20,509 nucleotides of DNA from JBAZOB01 sp041648895. Its GTDB lineage: Bacteria; Patescibacteriota; JAHJAL01. A program made the position numbers and the translations under genes. The stretch spans positions 1-20,509 of the forward strand of contig JBAZOB010000023.1 in assembly GCA_041648895.1 (NCBI GenBank). Reading direction: 5' to 3'. Below, in pieces: positions 1 through 7,693 of this stretch. How positions within the stretch are numbered: the first letter of the stretch is position 1; each line of letters starts with the position of its first letter. Below the pieces are notes generated by a model that was not told the origin of the DNA, did no database searches, and saw only the letters and a program-made list of their open reading frames with translations.

Positions 1-1090
1 TAGACGAAACCCGTAAACCGGCGCTACGTAACTCGTGTAATAGCTTAAACGATTTTTTCTTGGCGGTGGTGCCCAATTGGATCAGAAAAACTTCCGGTGC
101 CACCGTATCGATTGATGGCTTAAAACCATTGGCAATTAATTTAAGTACAATTCTTTCAATGCCTATTCCGAGGCCTACTGCCGGGGTTTTTTCACCACCC
201 AAAATTTCAATTAAAGCATCATAGCGACCGCCGCCGCCGAGAGCATAGTTATCTTGGGGCGAGAAAAATTCAAATACCGTCTTGGTATAGTAATCAAGAC
301 CTCGCACCAAACGTGGTTCCAAACGGTAAGGTATTTCCAGTTCGTCCAAATATTCCAAGAGTTCATAAAAGTGTTTTTTTGATTCAGCATCAATGTGGTC
401 AATTATCTGCGGGGCGTCAGTGGCAATTTTTTGACAGGTTTTTTGTTTACAATCTAAAATACGTAAGGGATTTTTTTTGAGTCGGTTAAGGCAGTCAACA
501 CATAATTTTTGTTTTTCGGGCGTGAAATAGTCAATTAGTAAATTGATTATTTGCTGGCGATGTTCCAGACTGCCAATACTGTTTATGCGTAATTCGATGT
601 CATTGATGCCTAATTTGGAAAACAATTGCCAGACCAGGCTGATCAATTCAGCTTCACTGGCGGGCGAATCGGAGCCGATTTGTTCAAGGTCTAATTGATG
701 ATGTTGCCGGACGCGGCCGGCTTGAGGTTTGTCATAGCGGAATAATGGTCCATGGGTATACAATTTGACTGGTTTGGCCATGATCTTTAGCCCATGTTGA
801 ATATAAGAGCGAGCGATACCGGCGGTGAATTCTGGTCGGAGGACATATTTGGCTTTATTTTCTTTTTTTTGTTCAAGCACAAACATCTCCTTGGAGACAA
901 TATCTGAGGTCTCACCGACTGTTTGGGTAAATAATTCAATCGATTCTACCATGGGAGTGTCAATTTTTTGATATCCGGAGAAAACAGCGATTTCAGTAAA
1001 GGTATTGATAACATGCTGCCAATATGGTTGATTTTCGGGCAAAATGTCATGCATCCCTTTGGGTGATTGAAGATTTAGTTTTTTGGCCAT
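1..1090 (-). CDS. hisS: Histidyl-tRNA synthetase, C-terminus cut by window edge
   Basis: Class II aminoacyl-tRNA synthetase that charges tRNA-His in the cytoplasm. My own translation of the minus strand from ATG 1090-1088 is open for 363 codons and leaves the window before a stop. It begins MAKKLNLQSPKGMHDILPEN, the usual HisRS N-terminus. Class II motif 1 lies around DTPMVE, motif 2 covers LRPEFT and GRVRQHHQ, and the histidine-specific signature reads LVRGLDYYTKTVFEF. Motif 3 (GLGIGIERIVL) follows. A four-cysteine segment (CVDC, then DCKQKTC) in the insertion domain is common in bacterial HisRS. The end of the visible part (PEVFLIQLG) starts the anticodon-binding domain. No Shine-Dalgarno is seen; only 6 nt separate the start codon from the long inverted repeat at 1097-1327. 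Function is certain; only the C-terminus is missing. Confidence 0.96.
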   Translation of the reverse strand, partial: MAKKLNLQSPKGMHDILPENQPYWQHVINTFTEIAVFSGYQKIDTPMVESIELFTQTVGETSDIVSKEMFVLEQKKENKAKYVLRPEFTAGIARSYIQHGLKIMAKPVKLYTHGPLFRYDKPQAGRVRQHHQLDLEQIGSDSPASEAELISLVWQLFSKLGINDIELRINSIGSLEHRQQIINLLIDYFTPEKQKLCVDCLNRLKKNPLRILDCKQKTCQKIATDAPQIIDHIDAESKKHFYELLEYLDELEIPYRLEPRLVRGLDYYTKTVFEFFSPQDNYALGGGGRYDALIEILGGEKTPAVGLGIGIERIVLKLIANGFKPSIDTVAPEVFLIQLGTTAKKKSFKLLHELRSAGLRVSS

Positions 1091-1096
1091 CTTTTT

Positions 1097-1327
1097 ATTA
1101 ATTAAAAATGAATAATTAAGAATGACAAATTACAAATGACAAATTGCATTGGTCACATATCATTTATTTTAATTATATGGCTAGCCATAAAACTTACCAT
1201 TATTAGACAGATCCACCATAACACTTCTGGCAATACATTTGCTGCCATTAATTAAAATAAATGATATGTGACCAATGCAATTTGTCATTTGTAATTTGTC
1301 ATTCTTAATTATTCATTTTTAATTAAT
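1097..1327. repeat. Long hairpin element E1 (79-bp perfect arms, 73-nt loop)
   Basis: Bases 1097-1175 are the exact reverse complement of 1249-1327: 79 paired positions with no mismatch. The loop is 1176-1248. With one bulged base the stem extends a further 5 bp (1177-1181 with 1244-1248). The loop starts with a perfect 14-bp palindrome, TATGGCTAGCCATA (1176-1189). The right arm overlaps the last five sense codons and stop of relA/spoT; the left arm ends 6 nt before the hisS ATG. The loop and inner arms recur, inverted, in the element at 7507-7693. No U-tract follows on the transcribed strand, so it is not a canonical terminator. No transposase lies nearby. Confidence 0.97.
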
Positions 1328-3468
1328 CTTTTCACTTCTTTGACGCCCGGAATATGCATGATTTTATCAATAAGATAGGTTAGTTGGTCAAAATCTTTGA
1401 TGTTTACAGTGATATTAAGTTTAACATAATTTCGTTGTTTTTGCATAAGCCGTAAACCATCCAGATTGATCTTGGCGGCCATGATAATTTCCGTGATATC
1501 GTGAAGCATGCCAATCCGGTCTTCACATTCTATCCCGAGTAGAACATAGTGCTTATATTTTTTGGTTTTTTCCCATTGAGCAATAATCAATCGATTGGGC
1601 TCTTTGTTATTAACATTTTTACAATTAAGTTGGTGAACTGTAATACCACGCCCACGTGTAATATAGCCAATAATTTGATCCGATGGTTTGGGAGTACAGC
1701 AGGTGGTTGATAATTTATAAGGCAACCTTTGACCTTGCCCAAAAGTGACTGTTGAAGATGATTTATGGCGACGAGGTTTGGCTTCACTTTTAGTGGGGAA
1801 AATTTCCGATTCCGGAAAGATTTTATTGATTAGTCGACGAGGAGAAATATCGCCTTGTGAAATAGCAACTAAAATATCATCAATTTTTTTATAGGGAACA
1901 TACTCGAGAATGGCTTTAATTTTATCGGCCTTGATTTCGTCAAACAAAGGTAGATCTAGCCGTGATAATTGTTCATTGATCAACTTTTTACCAATACTTT
2001 TATTTTCATCATAATTAATTTTTTTAAGGAAAGAACGAATTTTGTTTTTAGCAAAATTAGTGGCGGCTATTTCCAGCCACTGTCTTTTTGGTCCATGGGC
2101 AGTTTTGGCAGTCAAAATTTCGACAATATCGCCATTGTTGAGTTTCTGATCGAGAGGAGCAATTTTATCGTTGACTTTGGCACCAATCAAACGGCTACCC
2201 AGGTCGGAATGAACGCTGTAGGCAAAATCGATTGGTGTTGAACCACTGGGGAGGTCTTTAACATCACCCTTGGGAGTGTAGACAAAGATTCGATCCTGAA
2301 ATACATCTATTTTTAATTCGTCGGAAAAATCGCGAACCTTCAGATTTTTTATTTTGGTTAATTCTTTGACCCAATTAAATTCTTTGACAGATTTTTTTTG
2401 TTCTTTGTAAAGCCAATGCGAAGCAATGCCATGTTCAGCATGGTGATGCATATTGATGGTACGGATTTGAATTTCTAATTTTTGACCGTCAAGAGCGAAA
2501 ACTGAAGTATGCAGTGATTGATATCCATTGGATTTGGGAACAGCAATATAATCTTTAAAACGACCGGGGATGGGTTTCCAGAGCCCATGAATAATACCAA
2601 GGGTGGAATAGATATCTTTGAGTGTCTCGGTGATAATGCGGACAGCGTAGATGTCATAGATTTGATCGAGAGTCTTATGCTTTTGGATGGTTTTTTGATA
2701 AATGCCATAGAGATTTTTGGTTCGTCCGGATATTTCATAATTTCGAAGATTAGCTTTTTTAAGCTCTTTATCGATGGTTTTGATGACTCGGTCAATATAT
2801 TTTTGACTTCGACTGGTAGTGGCGGCCACTTCGGCATGTAATTTGATGTAATCATGGGGATATAGATATTTAAAACAGGCATCTTCCAAAGCTGATTTTA
2901 ATTGCCAAAGTCCAACCCGATTGGCCAAGGGAACATAGATATCCATGGTTTCCTCGGCAATTCGGCCTTGTTTACTAATTGGGACATACTGCAGGGTTTG
3001 CATGTTGTGCAATCGGTCAGCTAGTTTGATAATTACTACTCGTAGATCTTTAGCCATGGCTAAAAACAACTTGCGTAATGATTCAAGTTGCCTTGGCTGC
3101 TCATGAGATTTATGAGTACCATCAGTTTTTTTAAGACGTATATGACTAACTTTGGTCACACCCTCCACCAAAGAAGCCACATTTGGTCCAAACTTACTTT
3201 CGAGTTCGGGAGCTGTCACGGCCGTATCTTCGATAGTGTCGTGAAGTATAGCGGCCATAATTGAGACAGCATCCATTTTGAGATCAGCCAAAATGAGGGC
3301 GGTCTGCAAAGGATGGTTAATGTATGGCTCGCTGGACAGACGTTTTTGCCCTTGATGAGCATTTCGGGCAAAAAGGATGGCGGCCTTGATTAGATCAAGC
3401 TCATTATGGTGTAAATACTCTAGTTTAGCCAATAATTGCTTGATTAGATTTGAAGTGTTGTGACTCAT
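1309..3468 (-). CDS. relA: Bifunctional (p)ppGpp synthetase/hydrolase, Rel/SpoT family
   Basis: Long RelA/SpoT homologue of 719 aa that makes and degrades the stringent-response alarmone (p)ppGpp. The HD hydrolase domain (about 30-185) has RNAH (35-38), HDTIED (76-81) and ADRLHNM (150-156), so hydrolysis looks intact. The synthetase domain (about 240-355) shows SGRTK (247-251), GRFKDYIAVPKSNGYQSLHT (302-321) and EIQIRT (332-337). A TGS domain follows at about 390-455. A conserved Cys-rich segment lies at 586-617 (TTCCTPKPSD, then GRGITVHQLNC), and an ACT domain at 640-717. Domain order and length match bacterial Rel. The ATG at 3468 sits 12 nt past the T-run of a terminator, with no Shine-Dalgarno. 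The last codons (IKNE-stop) form part of the E1 right arm. The name rel or spoT would fit equally well. Confidence 0.96.
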   Translation of the reverse strand: MSHNTSNLIKQLLAKLEYLHHNELDLIKAAILFARNAHQGQKRLSSEPYINHPLQTALILADLKMDAVSIMAAILHDTIEDTAVTAPELESKFGPNVASLVEGVTKVSHIRLKKTDGTHKSHEQPRQLESLRKLFLAMAKDLRVVIIKLADRLHNMQTLQYVPISKQGRIAEETMDIYVPLANRVGLWQLKSALEDACFKYLYPHDYIKLHAEVAATTSRSQKYIDRVIKTIDKELKKANLRNYEISGRTKNLYGIYQKTIQKHKTLDQIYDIYAVRIITETLKDIYSTLGIIHGLWKPIPGRFKDYIAVPKSNGYQSLHTSVFALDGQKLEIQIRTINMHHHAEHGIASHWLYKEQKKSVKEFNWVKELTKIKNLKVRDFSDELKIDVFQDRIFVYTPKGDVKDLPSGSTPIDFAYSVHSDLGSRLIGAKVNDKIAPLDQKLNNGDIVEILTAKTAHGPKRQWLEIAATNFAKNKIRSFLKKINYDENKSIGKKLINEQLSRLDLPLFDEIKADKIKAILEYVPYKKIDDILVAISQGDISPRRLINKIFPESEIFPTKSEAKPRRHKSSSTVTFGQGQRLPYKLSTTCCTPKPSDQIIGYITRGRGITVHQLNCKNVNNKEPNRLIIAQWEKTKKYKHYVLLGIECEDRIGMLHDITEIIMAAKINLDGLRLMQKQRNYVKLNITVNIKDFDQLTYLIDKIMHIPGVKEVKRLIKNE

Positions 3469-3483
3469 ATAGATGTACTAAAT

Positions 3484-3523
3484 AAAAAAATCGCTCTAAA
3501 CGAGATTGGTCGGTCTAGAGCGA
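3484..3523 (-). terminator. Rho-independent terminator between clpC and relA
   Basis: On the minus strand the stem TCGCTCTA (3523-3516) pairs with TAGAGCGA (3498-3491) around a 17-nt loop and is followed at once by a run of seven Ts (3490-3484). It lies 33 nt after the clpC stop and 15 nt before the relA start, so it should end the nusA-clpC transcript. I could not identify a separate relA promoter in the remaining gap; relA may depend on readthrough or on a promoter inside the clpC 3' end. Confidence 0.85.
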
Positions 3524-3556
3524 AGTAGGCAATGATAAACTAGATTATCGAGGTAA

Positions 3557-6067
3557 TCAGCTAACTTTTTCCAATTTTAGGTCGTTTTTGTACTTTTTAA
3601 CCCGAATAGTATCCCCTTCTTTGAATTTACCATCAAGAATGCCTTCGGCCAATGGGTCTTCAATCCGCTGTTGAATAACTCGACGAACCGGACGAGCCCC
3701 GTTTTCCGGATCAAAACTTAATTCAACAATCAATTTTTTAGCGGCCAAGGGCACCACTAATTTAATCCGTTTTTCTTTCAAACGAACCATCAGACCAACC
3801 AGTTGTAGATTGACAATTTTTTCAATGGAAGCTTTGTCTAGAGGCTTAAAGACAATTATTTTATCGAGGCGATTTAGGAACTCAGGTTTAAATTGTTTCT
3901 TAATCTCCTCCAGAACATGATTCTTAATTTCGTCATAACCGATCCCAACTGGCTGTTTTTCAGTATCAAAGCCAATTCTGGCTTGCTGGTTAAACTCTTT
4001 CATACCTAGATTGGAGGTCATGATAATGATGGTGTTTTTAAAATTAACTTTCTTGCCTTTGGCATCAGTCAATTCGCCATCTTCCAGGATTTGCAGTAAT
4101 AAATTAAAAACGTCCGGATGAGCTTTTTCAATTTCATCAAGTAAAATGACTGAATATGGTCGACGACGGACAGCTTCAGTTAGTTTGCCACCCTCTTCAT
4201 AACCAACATAGCCCGCGGGAGCTCCGACCAAACGTGAGGTCTGGTGCCGTTCCATAAATTCGCTCATATCTACCTTGATTAAGGCGTCTTCTGATTCAAA
4301 GATTTCACGGGCGAGGACTTTAGCTAATTCGGTCTTCCCTACTCCGGTTGGTCCAAGGAAAATGAAAGAGCCGAGGGGACGATTGGGGTTAGAAATGCCG
4401 GTGCGGGATCTTTTGACAGTTTTGGCAATCGTGTCAATCGCTTCTTCTTGACTAACAATGTGGTCACTAAGTAATTTTTCAATATGAGCGTATTTTTCTT
4501 TTTGCGAAGAAATTAGTTTATTAAGGGGAATTTTGGTTTGTTTGGAGACAATGACGGCAATATTTTCGGCGTTAATTTCAACCTGATTGGTTTTTGATTT
4601 GTTTTTATTGTTTTTGGTAATATTGGAAATTTCCGCGATAATATCTTTTTCTTTATCACGGTATTTAGCGGCCGCCTCGTAATCTTGCTCGCCCACCGCT
4701 CTTTCCTTGGCCATAATGACGGTATCGAGTTTTTTTTGCAGGTTCTTAGTGCCTGATTTGTCAGTAATGTTGTATTTAATTGACGCGGCCGAGGCAGCTT
4801 CGTCAAGTAAATCGATGGCTGAGTCTGGTAATTTTCGATCAGTAATATATCGTTTAGCTAGTTTGACAGCCGCATCGATAGCATCGTCGCCAATTTTGAT
4901 ATTGTGGTGTTGTTCTTGCTTAGGTTTAAGCCCGTGTAGAATTTGAATACTTTCTTCAAGATTGGGTTCTTCAACTTGGATAGACTGCAGACGGCGTTCT
5001 AGAGCCGAATCTTTTTCAATGAATTTACGATATTCTTCAGTAGTGGTGGCACCAATAATCTGGATATCACCTCGAGCTAAGGATGGCTTAAGGATATTGG
5101 CGGCGTCGAGAGCCCCTTCTGCGCTGCCGGCACCAACCATCATGTGTAGTTCATCGATAAACAGAATAATGTCATCACGACTCATCACTTCCTTGAGGAT
5201 TTTTTTCAGACGATCCTCAAATTCACCTCGATATTTGGTCCCGGCAATCATTAGGGGTAAATCGAGGGAGAGAATTTTTTTCTTTAATAATAAATCGGGC
5301 ACATTTTCTTCGACAATTTTTTGGGCTAAACCCTCAATTATGGCGGTTTTTCCAACTCCAGCCTCACCAATTAAAACGGGATTATTTTTGGTACGACGAT
5401 TAAGAATTTGGATTATTCGTTCAATTTCATCGCTCCGACCAATGACGGGATCCAATTTACCCTTTTTGGCTTTATCGGTAATGTCGGTCGTGTATTGCTC
5501 CAAGGTTTTTTCTTTCGCGCCAGTCATAGGTTGATTGGCACCATAGGCAACGTCGGGTGGAAGATTGTATTGGTCTTGGTTGTCTGAGTAATTAATAGTT
5601 TCAGCATTTTTTTGTGACTGTTCAAAGAGAAATTGGATTTGTCGTTTAAGTTTTTTGATATTGACACCTAGATTTTTGAGAACTAGGCAAGCTTGAGAAT
5701 TTTCGTGACCCAACATGGCATAAAGTAGGTGCTCGGTGCCAACATAGGAATGGTTAAATCTTTTGGCGGTAAAAAAAGCCTCTTCGATGATTGTCTTGGC
5801 TTGCTTAGTCAAAGTGGTTTGATGACTAGTGGTTTTTTGAGTACCCATTTCTTCGTTGATCAAATCCAGAACCAGTTGGACTTTTTCGGCCGAAATATTG
5901 AGACTGGAAAGCATGTCGTTGGCCAGGCTTTGTTTGACCAATAAAATACCGAGTAAAATTTGTTCACTACCAATATTGGCCATACTATCCTGAGAAATGT
6001 CTTGAGCATTATTGAGAGCCAATTTGGCATTGGGAGTAAATTTATCAAAAAATTCGTTTTTTTCCAT
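3557..6067 (-). CDS. clpC: ClpC-type AAA+ unfoldase, ATPase subunit of Clp protease
   Basis: HSP100/Clp ATPase of 836 aa that unfolds substrates and feeds them to ClpP. Start chosen at ATG 6067 (MEKNEFFDKFTPNAK), where family similarity begins; upstream in-frame codons overlap nusA. Two Clp-N repeats span about 5-145. The first AAA+ module has Walker A GEAGVGKT (234-241) and Walker B ILFIDE (301-306). A UVR-like segment, YEAAAKYRDKE (463-473), lies in the middle domain, as in ClpC but not ClpA. The second AAA+ module has GPTGVGKT (572-579), VILLDEIEKAHPD (640-652) and the sensor MTSN, followed by the C-terminal small domain. The tripeptide IGF (698-700) matches the ClpP-docking loop. The gene starts 10 nt after the nusA stop, so the two are probably co-transcribed. 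No clpP is in the window. Confidence 0.96.
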   Translation of the reverse strand: MEKNEFFDKFTPNAKLALNNAQDISQDSMANIGSEQILLGILLVKQSLANDMLSSLNISAEKVQLVLDLINEEMGTQKTTSHQTTLTKQAKTIIEEAFFTAKRFNHSYVGTEHLLYAMLGHENSQACLVLKNLGVNIKKLKRQIQFLFEQSQKNAETINYSDNQDQYNLPPDVAYGANQPMTGAKEKTLEQYTTDITDKAKKGKLDPVIGRSDEIERIIQILNRRTKNNPVLIGEAGVGKTAIIEGLAQKIVEENVPDLLLKKKILSLDLPLMIAGTKYRGEFEDRLKKILKEVMSRDDIILFIDELHMMVGAGSAEGALDAANILKPSLARGDIQIIGATTTEEYRKFIEKDSALERRLQSIQVEEPNLEESIQILHGLKPKQEQHHNIKIGDDAIDAAVKLAKRYITDRKLPDSAIDLLDEAASAASIKYNITDKSGTKNLQKKLDTVIMAKERAVGEQDYEAAAKYRDKEKDIIAEISNITKNNKNKSKTNQVEINAENIAVIVSKQTKIPLNKLISSQKEKYAHIEKLLSDHIVSQEEAIDTIAKTVKRSRTGISNPNRPLGSFIFLGPTGVGKTELAKVLAREIFESEDALIKVDMSEFMERHQTSRLVGAPAGYVGYEEGGKLTEAVRRRPYSVILLDEIEKAHPDVFNLLLQILEDGELTDAKGKKVNFKNTIIIMTSNLGMKEFNQQARIGFDTEKQPVGIGYDEIKNHVLEEIKKQFKPEFLNRLDKIIVFKPLDKASIEKIVNLQLVGLMVRLKEKRIKLVVPLAAKKLIVELSFDPENGARPVRRVIQQRIEDPLAEGILDGKFKEGDTIRVKKYKNDLKLEKVS

Positions 6068-6077
6068 GATGTGGTGG

Positions 6078-7412
6078 TTATTTGGATAATAACTCTTTGG
6101 CTTGCTTATGAATTTTGCCGGCGGTGGTTTTGCCAATGCCATCAATGGCGGTTAAATCAGTCAAATTGGCGGCGGCGATTTTATCTAGACTATCAAAGCC
6201 GGCAGCCTGGATTTTGGCCAACGTTTTGGCTCCCAGTTTTAAATCAGATATGGTGACAGTGGAGACAGGAGACGAAACCGGTGATGCTTGACTGGCTGAT
6301 GTTTGGGCGGGGGCAGGGGGAGTAGTGTTTTTTTGTTGCAGTTTTTCTAAAACTTCTTTGGAAGCTTCCACAATATCCAGTTTCCAACCGGTAAGTTTGG
6401 AGGCGAGTTTAACATTTTGGCCAGCGCGGCCGATAGCCAGTGATTGTTGATCGGGTTCGACATAGATAGTAGCGCTTTTTTGATCGTCATGGCAGGCCAC
6501 TTTAACAATTTTAGCCGGCGACAAAGAGTTTTTAATAAAAACGACCGGATTACTATCCCAGAGAATAATATCAATTTTCTCATCACCAATTTCATTGATA
6601 ATGGCTTGCACCCGTGTGCCTTTTTGCCCCACACATGAGCCGATTGGGTCAACACCTTCTTGATTGGTGTGGACGGCAACTTTGCTGCGTACACCGGCTT
6701 CACGAGCTACCGATTTAATTTCGACGGTACCAAGATCAATTTCGGGAATTTCCATGGCAAATAATTTGTGGATAAAATTGGCATTGGCGCGAGAAAGAAT
6801 AATTTGAGCACCTTTGGGAGTGTTTTCAACCTTCTCAAGATAAAATTTCAGTCTTTGTCCCATATGATAATGTTCTCCCGGGACGCGACCGGTTTGAAGA
6901 ATAATACCGATGGCTGGTCCAATATCAACAAAGACATTTTGGCCTTCGATACGCTGAATAATACCAGAAATAATCTCCCCGACTTTATCTTTAAATTCAT
7001 TGAAAACATTTTCTCGTTCAGCTTCTCGCAAGCGTTGAATTATAACTTGTTTGGCGGTTTGGGCGGCAATACGGCCAAAGTTTTCCGGAGCGGGTGCCGC
7101 CAAATATACCTTACCCTCGACTTTAATCTGGGGATCAAGTTTCTTGGCGGCTTTGAGCTGAATCTGGGTTAGTTCATCTTTAATATCTTCCTCATTGGGA
7201 ATGACTTCTTTAACGATAAAAAAATCAACGTCGTCAAGTCCGCCTGGCCCCATTTTGGCCTTGATTTCCATCTGGGGACGACCATAATCTTTACGATAAG
7301 CCACTGCCAAGGCGGCTTCAATAGTTTCCAGTACTTTTTCTTTAGGCAACTTTTTTTCTTCACTGATCATATCGATGGCGGCAAAAAACTCTTCTTCGTT
7401 GAATTGTGACAT
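6078..7412 (-). CDS. nusA: Transcription termination/antitermination factor NusA
   Basis: RNA-polymerase-associated factor acting in pausing, termination and antitermination. The start is placed at ATG 7412 (MSQFNEEEFF, 444 aa); the longer frame would need a TTG inside a hairpin and adds an unlike 12-residue tail. The N-terminal RNAP-binding domain spans about 1-130, including the family-typical AYRKDYG (39-44 region). An S1 domain lies at about 144-210, KH1 at about 220-290 (VGQKG 261-265) and KH2 at about 300-350 (IGRAG 327-331). A Pro/Ser/Thr/Ala-rich linker (363-388) leads to a C-terminal helix-hairpin-helix domain (389-444, LTAIDGIGKTTAGKI). The usual neighbours rimP, ylxR and infB are absent; clpC follows instead. 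A putative promoter and a terminator-like hairpin precede it. Confidence 0.96.
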   Translation of the reverse strand: MSQFNEEEFFAAIDMISEEKKLPKEKVLETIEAALAVAYRKDYGRPQMEIKAKMGPGGLDDVDFFIVKEVIPNEEDIKDELTQIQLKAAKKLDPQIKVEGKVYLAAPAPENFGRIAAQTAKQVIIQRLREAERENVFNEFKDKVGEIISGIIQRIEGQNVFVDIGPAIGIILQTGRVPGEHYHMGQRLKFYLEKVENTPKGAQIILSRANANFIHKLFAMEIPEIDLGTVEIKSVAREAGVRSKVAVHTNQEGVDPIGSCVGQKGTRVQAIINEIGDEKIDIILWDSNPVVFIKNSLSPAKIVKVACHDDQKSATIYVEPDQQSLAIGRAGQNVKLASKLTGWKLDIVEASKEVLEKLQQKNTTPPAPAQTSASQASPVSSPVSTVTISDLKLGAKTLAKIQAAGFDSLDKIAAANLTDLTAIDGIGKTTAGKIHKQAKELLSK

Positions 7413-7428
7413 ATATATTATTAATTTT

Positions 7429-7460
7429 AAAAAAATGGAAGCTAACAATTAGCTACCATT
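7429..7460 (-). terminator. Terminator-like hairpin in the nusA leader
   Basis: Read on the minus strand, AATGG-t-AGCTAA (7460-7449) pairs with TTAGCT-t-CCATT (7445-7434) around a 3-nt loop: 11 pairs with one T-T mismatch. A run of seven Ts (7435-7429) overlaps the stem base. It could terminate the upstream glycosyltransferase operon. It lies downstream of a plausible nusA promoter, so it could also act as an attenuator. The stem is AT-rich, so its strength is uncertain. Confidence 0.6.
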
Positions 7461-7473
7461 CATCCTTATCTTG

Positions 7474-7502
7474 ATAGTATCATCATTTTAATGTTTTGGC
7501 AA
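7474..7502 (-). promoter_or_regulatory. Putative nusA promoter
   Basis: On the minus strand TTGCCA (7502-7497) and TACTAT (7479-7474) are separated by 17 nt, giving 5/6 and 4/6 matches to the sigma-70 consensus. The predicted start near 7467 would put the hairpin at 7460-7434 at the very 5' end of the nusA mRNA. It sits in the 94-nt gap between the E2 element and the nusA start. Moderate support from sequence alone. Confidence 0.45.
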
Positions 7503-7506
7503 TAAT

Positions 7507-7693
7507 GGTTAGATAAATAACAAATGACAAATTGCATTAGTCATATATCATTTATTTTAATTAATGGCAGCAAATGTATTGCCAGAAGTGTTATGGTGGA
7601 TCTGTCTAATAATGGTAAGTTTTATGGCTAGCCATATAATTAAAATAAATGATATATGACTAATGCAATTTGTCATTTGTTATTTATCTAACC
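7507..7693. repeat. Long hairpin element E2 (57-bp perfect arms, 73-nt loop)
   Basis: Bases 7507-7563 are the exact reverse complement of 7637-7693, flanking a loop at 7564-7636. The reverse complement of this loop equals the E1 loop (1176-1248) at all 73 positions, so E1 and E2 are copies in opposite orientation. The inner 52 bp of the arms also match E1 except at four sites, each compensated in the other arm. The outer 5 bp (GGTTA) are specific to this copy. The right arm contains the stop codon of wecG (7688-7690). Confidence 0.97.

Noticed and set aside
1097..1327. E1-E4 as intrinsic terminators
   Set aside because: Stems are 57-83 bp and AT-rich, loops are 41-73 nt, and no T-run follows the hairpin on the transcribed strand.
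4962..5534. 190-aa plus-strand open frame opposite clpC
   Set aside because: It lies wholly antisense to the conserved ClpC AAA+ module, with composition set by that gene and no recognisable domain.
6068..6145. Longer N-terminus for ClpC
   Set aside because: The extra 26 residues overlap the nusA 3' end and match no Clp N-domain; the family sequence starts at MEKNEFF.
7413..7448. Longer N-terminus for NusA from a TTG codon
   Set aside because: It would start inside the leader hairpin and add residues unlike the family; MSQFNEEEFF is the natural start.
1176..7636. E1/E2 as a CRISPR array or tandem repeat
   Set aside because: There are only two copies, 6 kb apart and inverted, with no regularly spaced direct repeats and no cas genes.
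7507..7693. E1/E2 as classical MITEs with a parent transposase
   Set aside because: Pairing runs from the outer ends right up to the loop rather than only at short termini, I see no target-site duplication, and there is no transposase in the window. A non-autonomous element mobilised from elsewhere remains possible.
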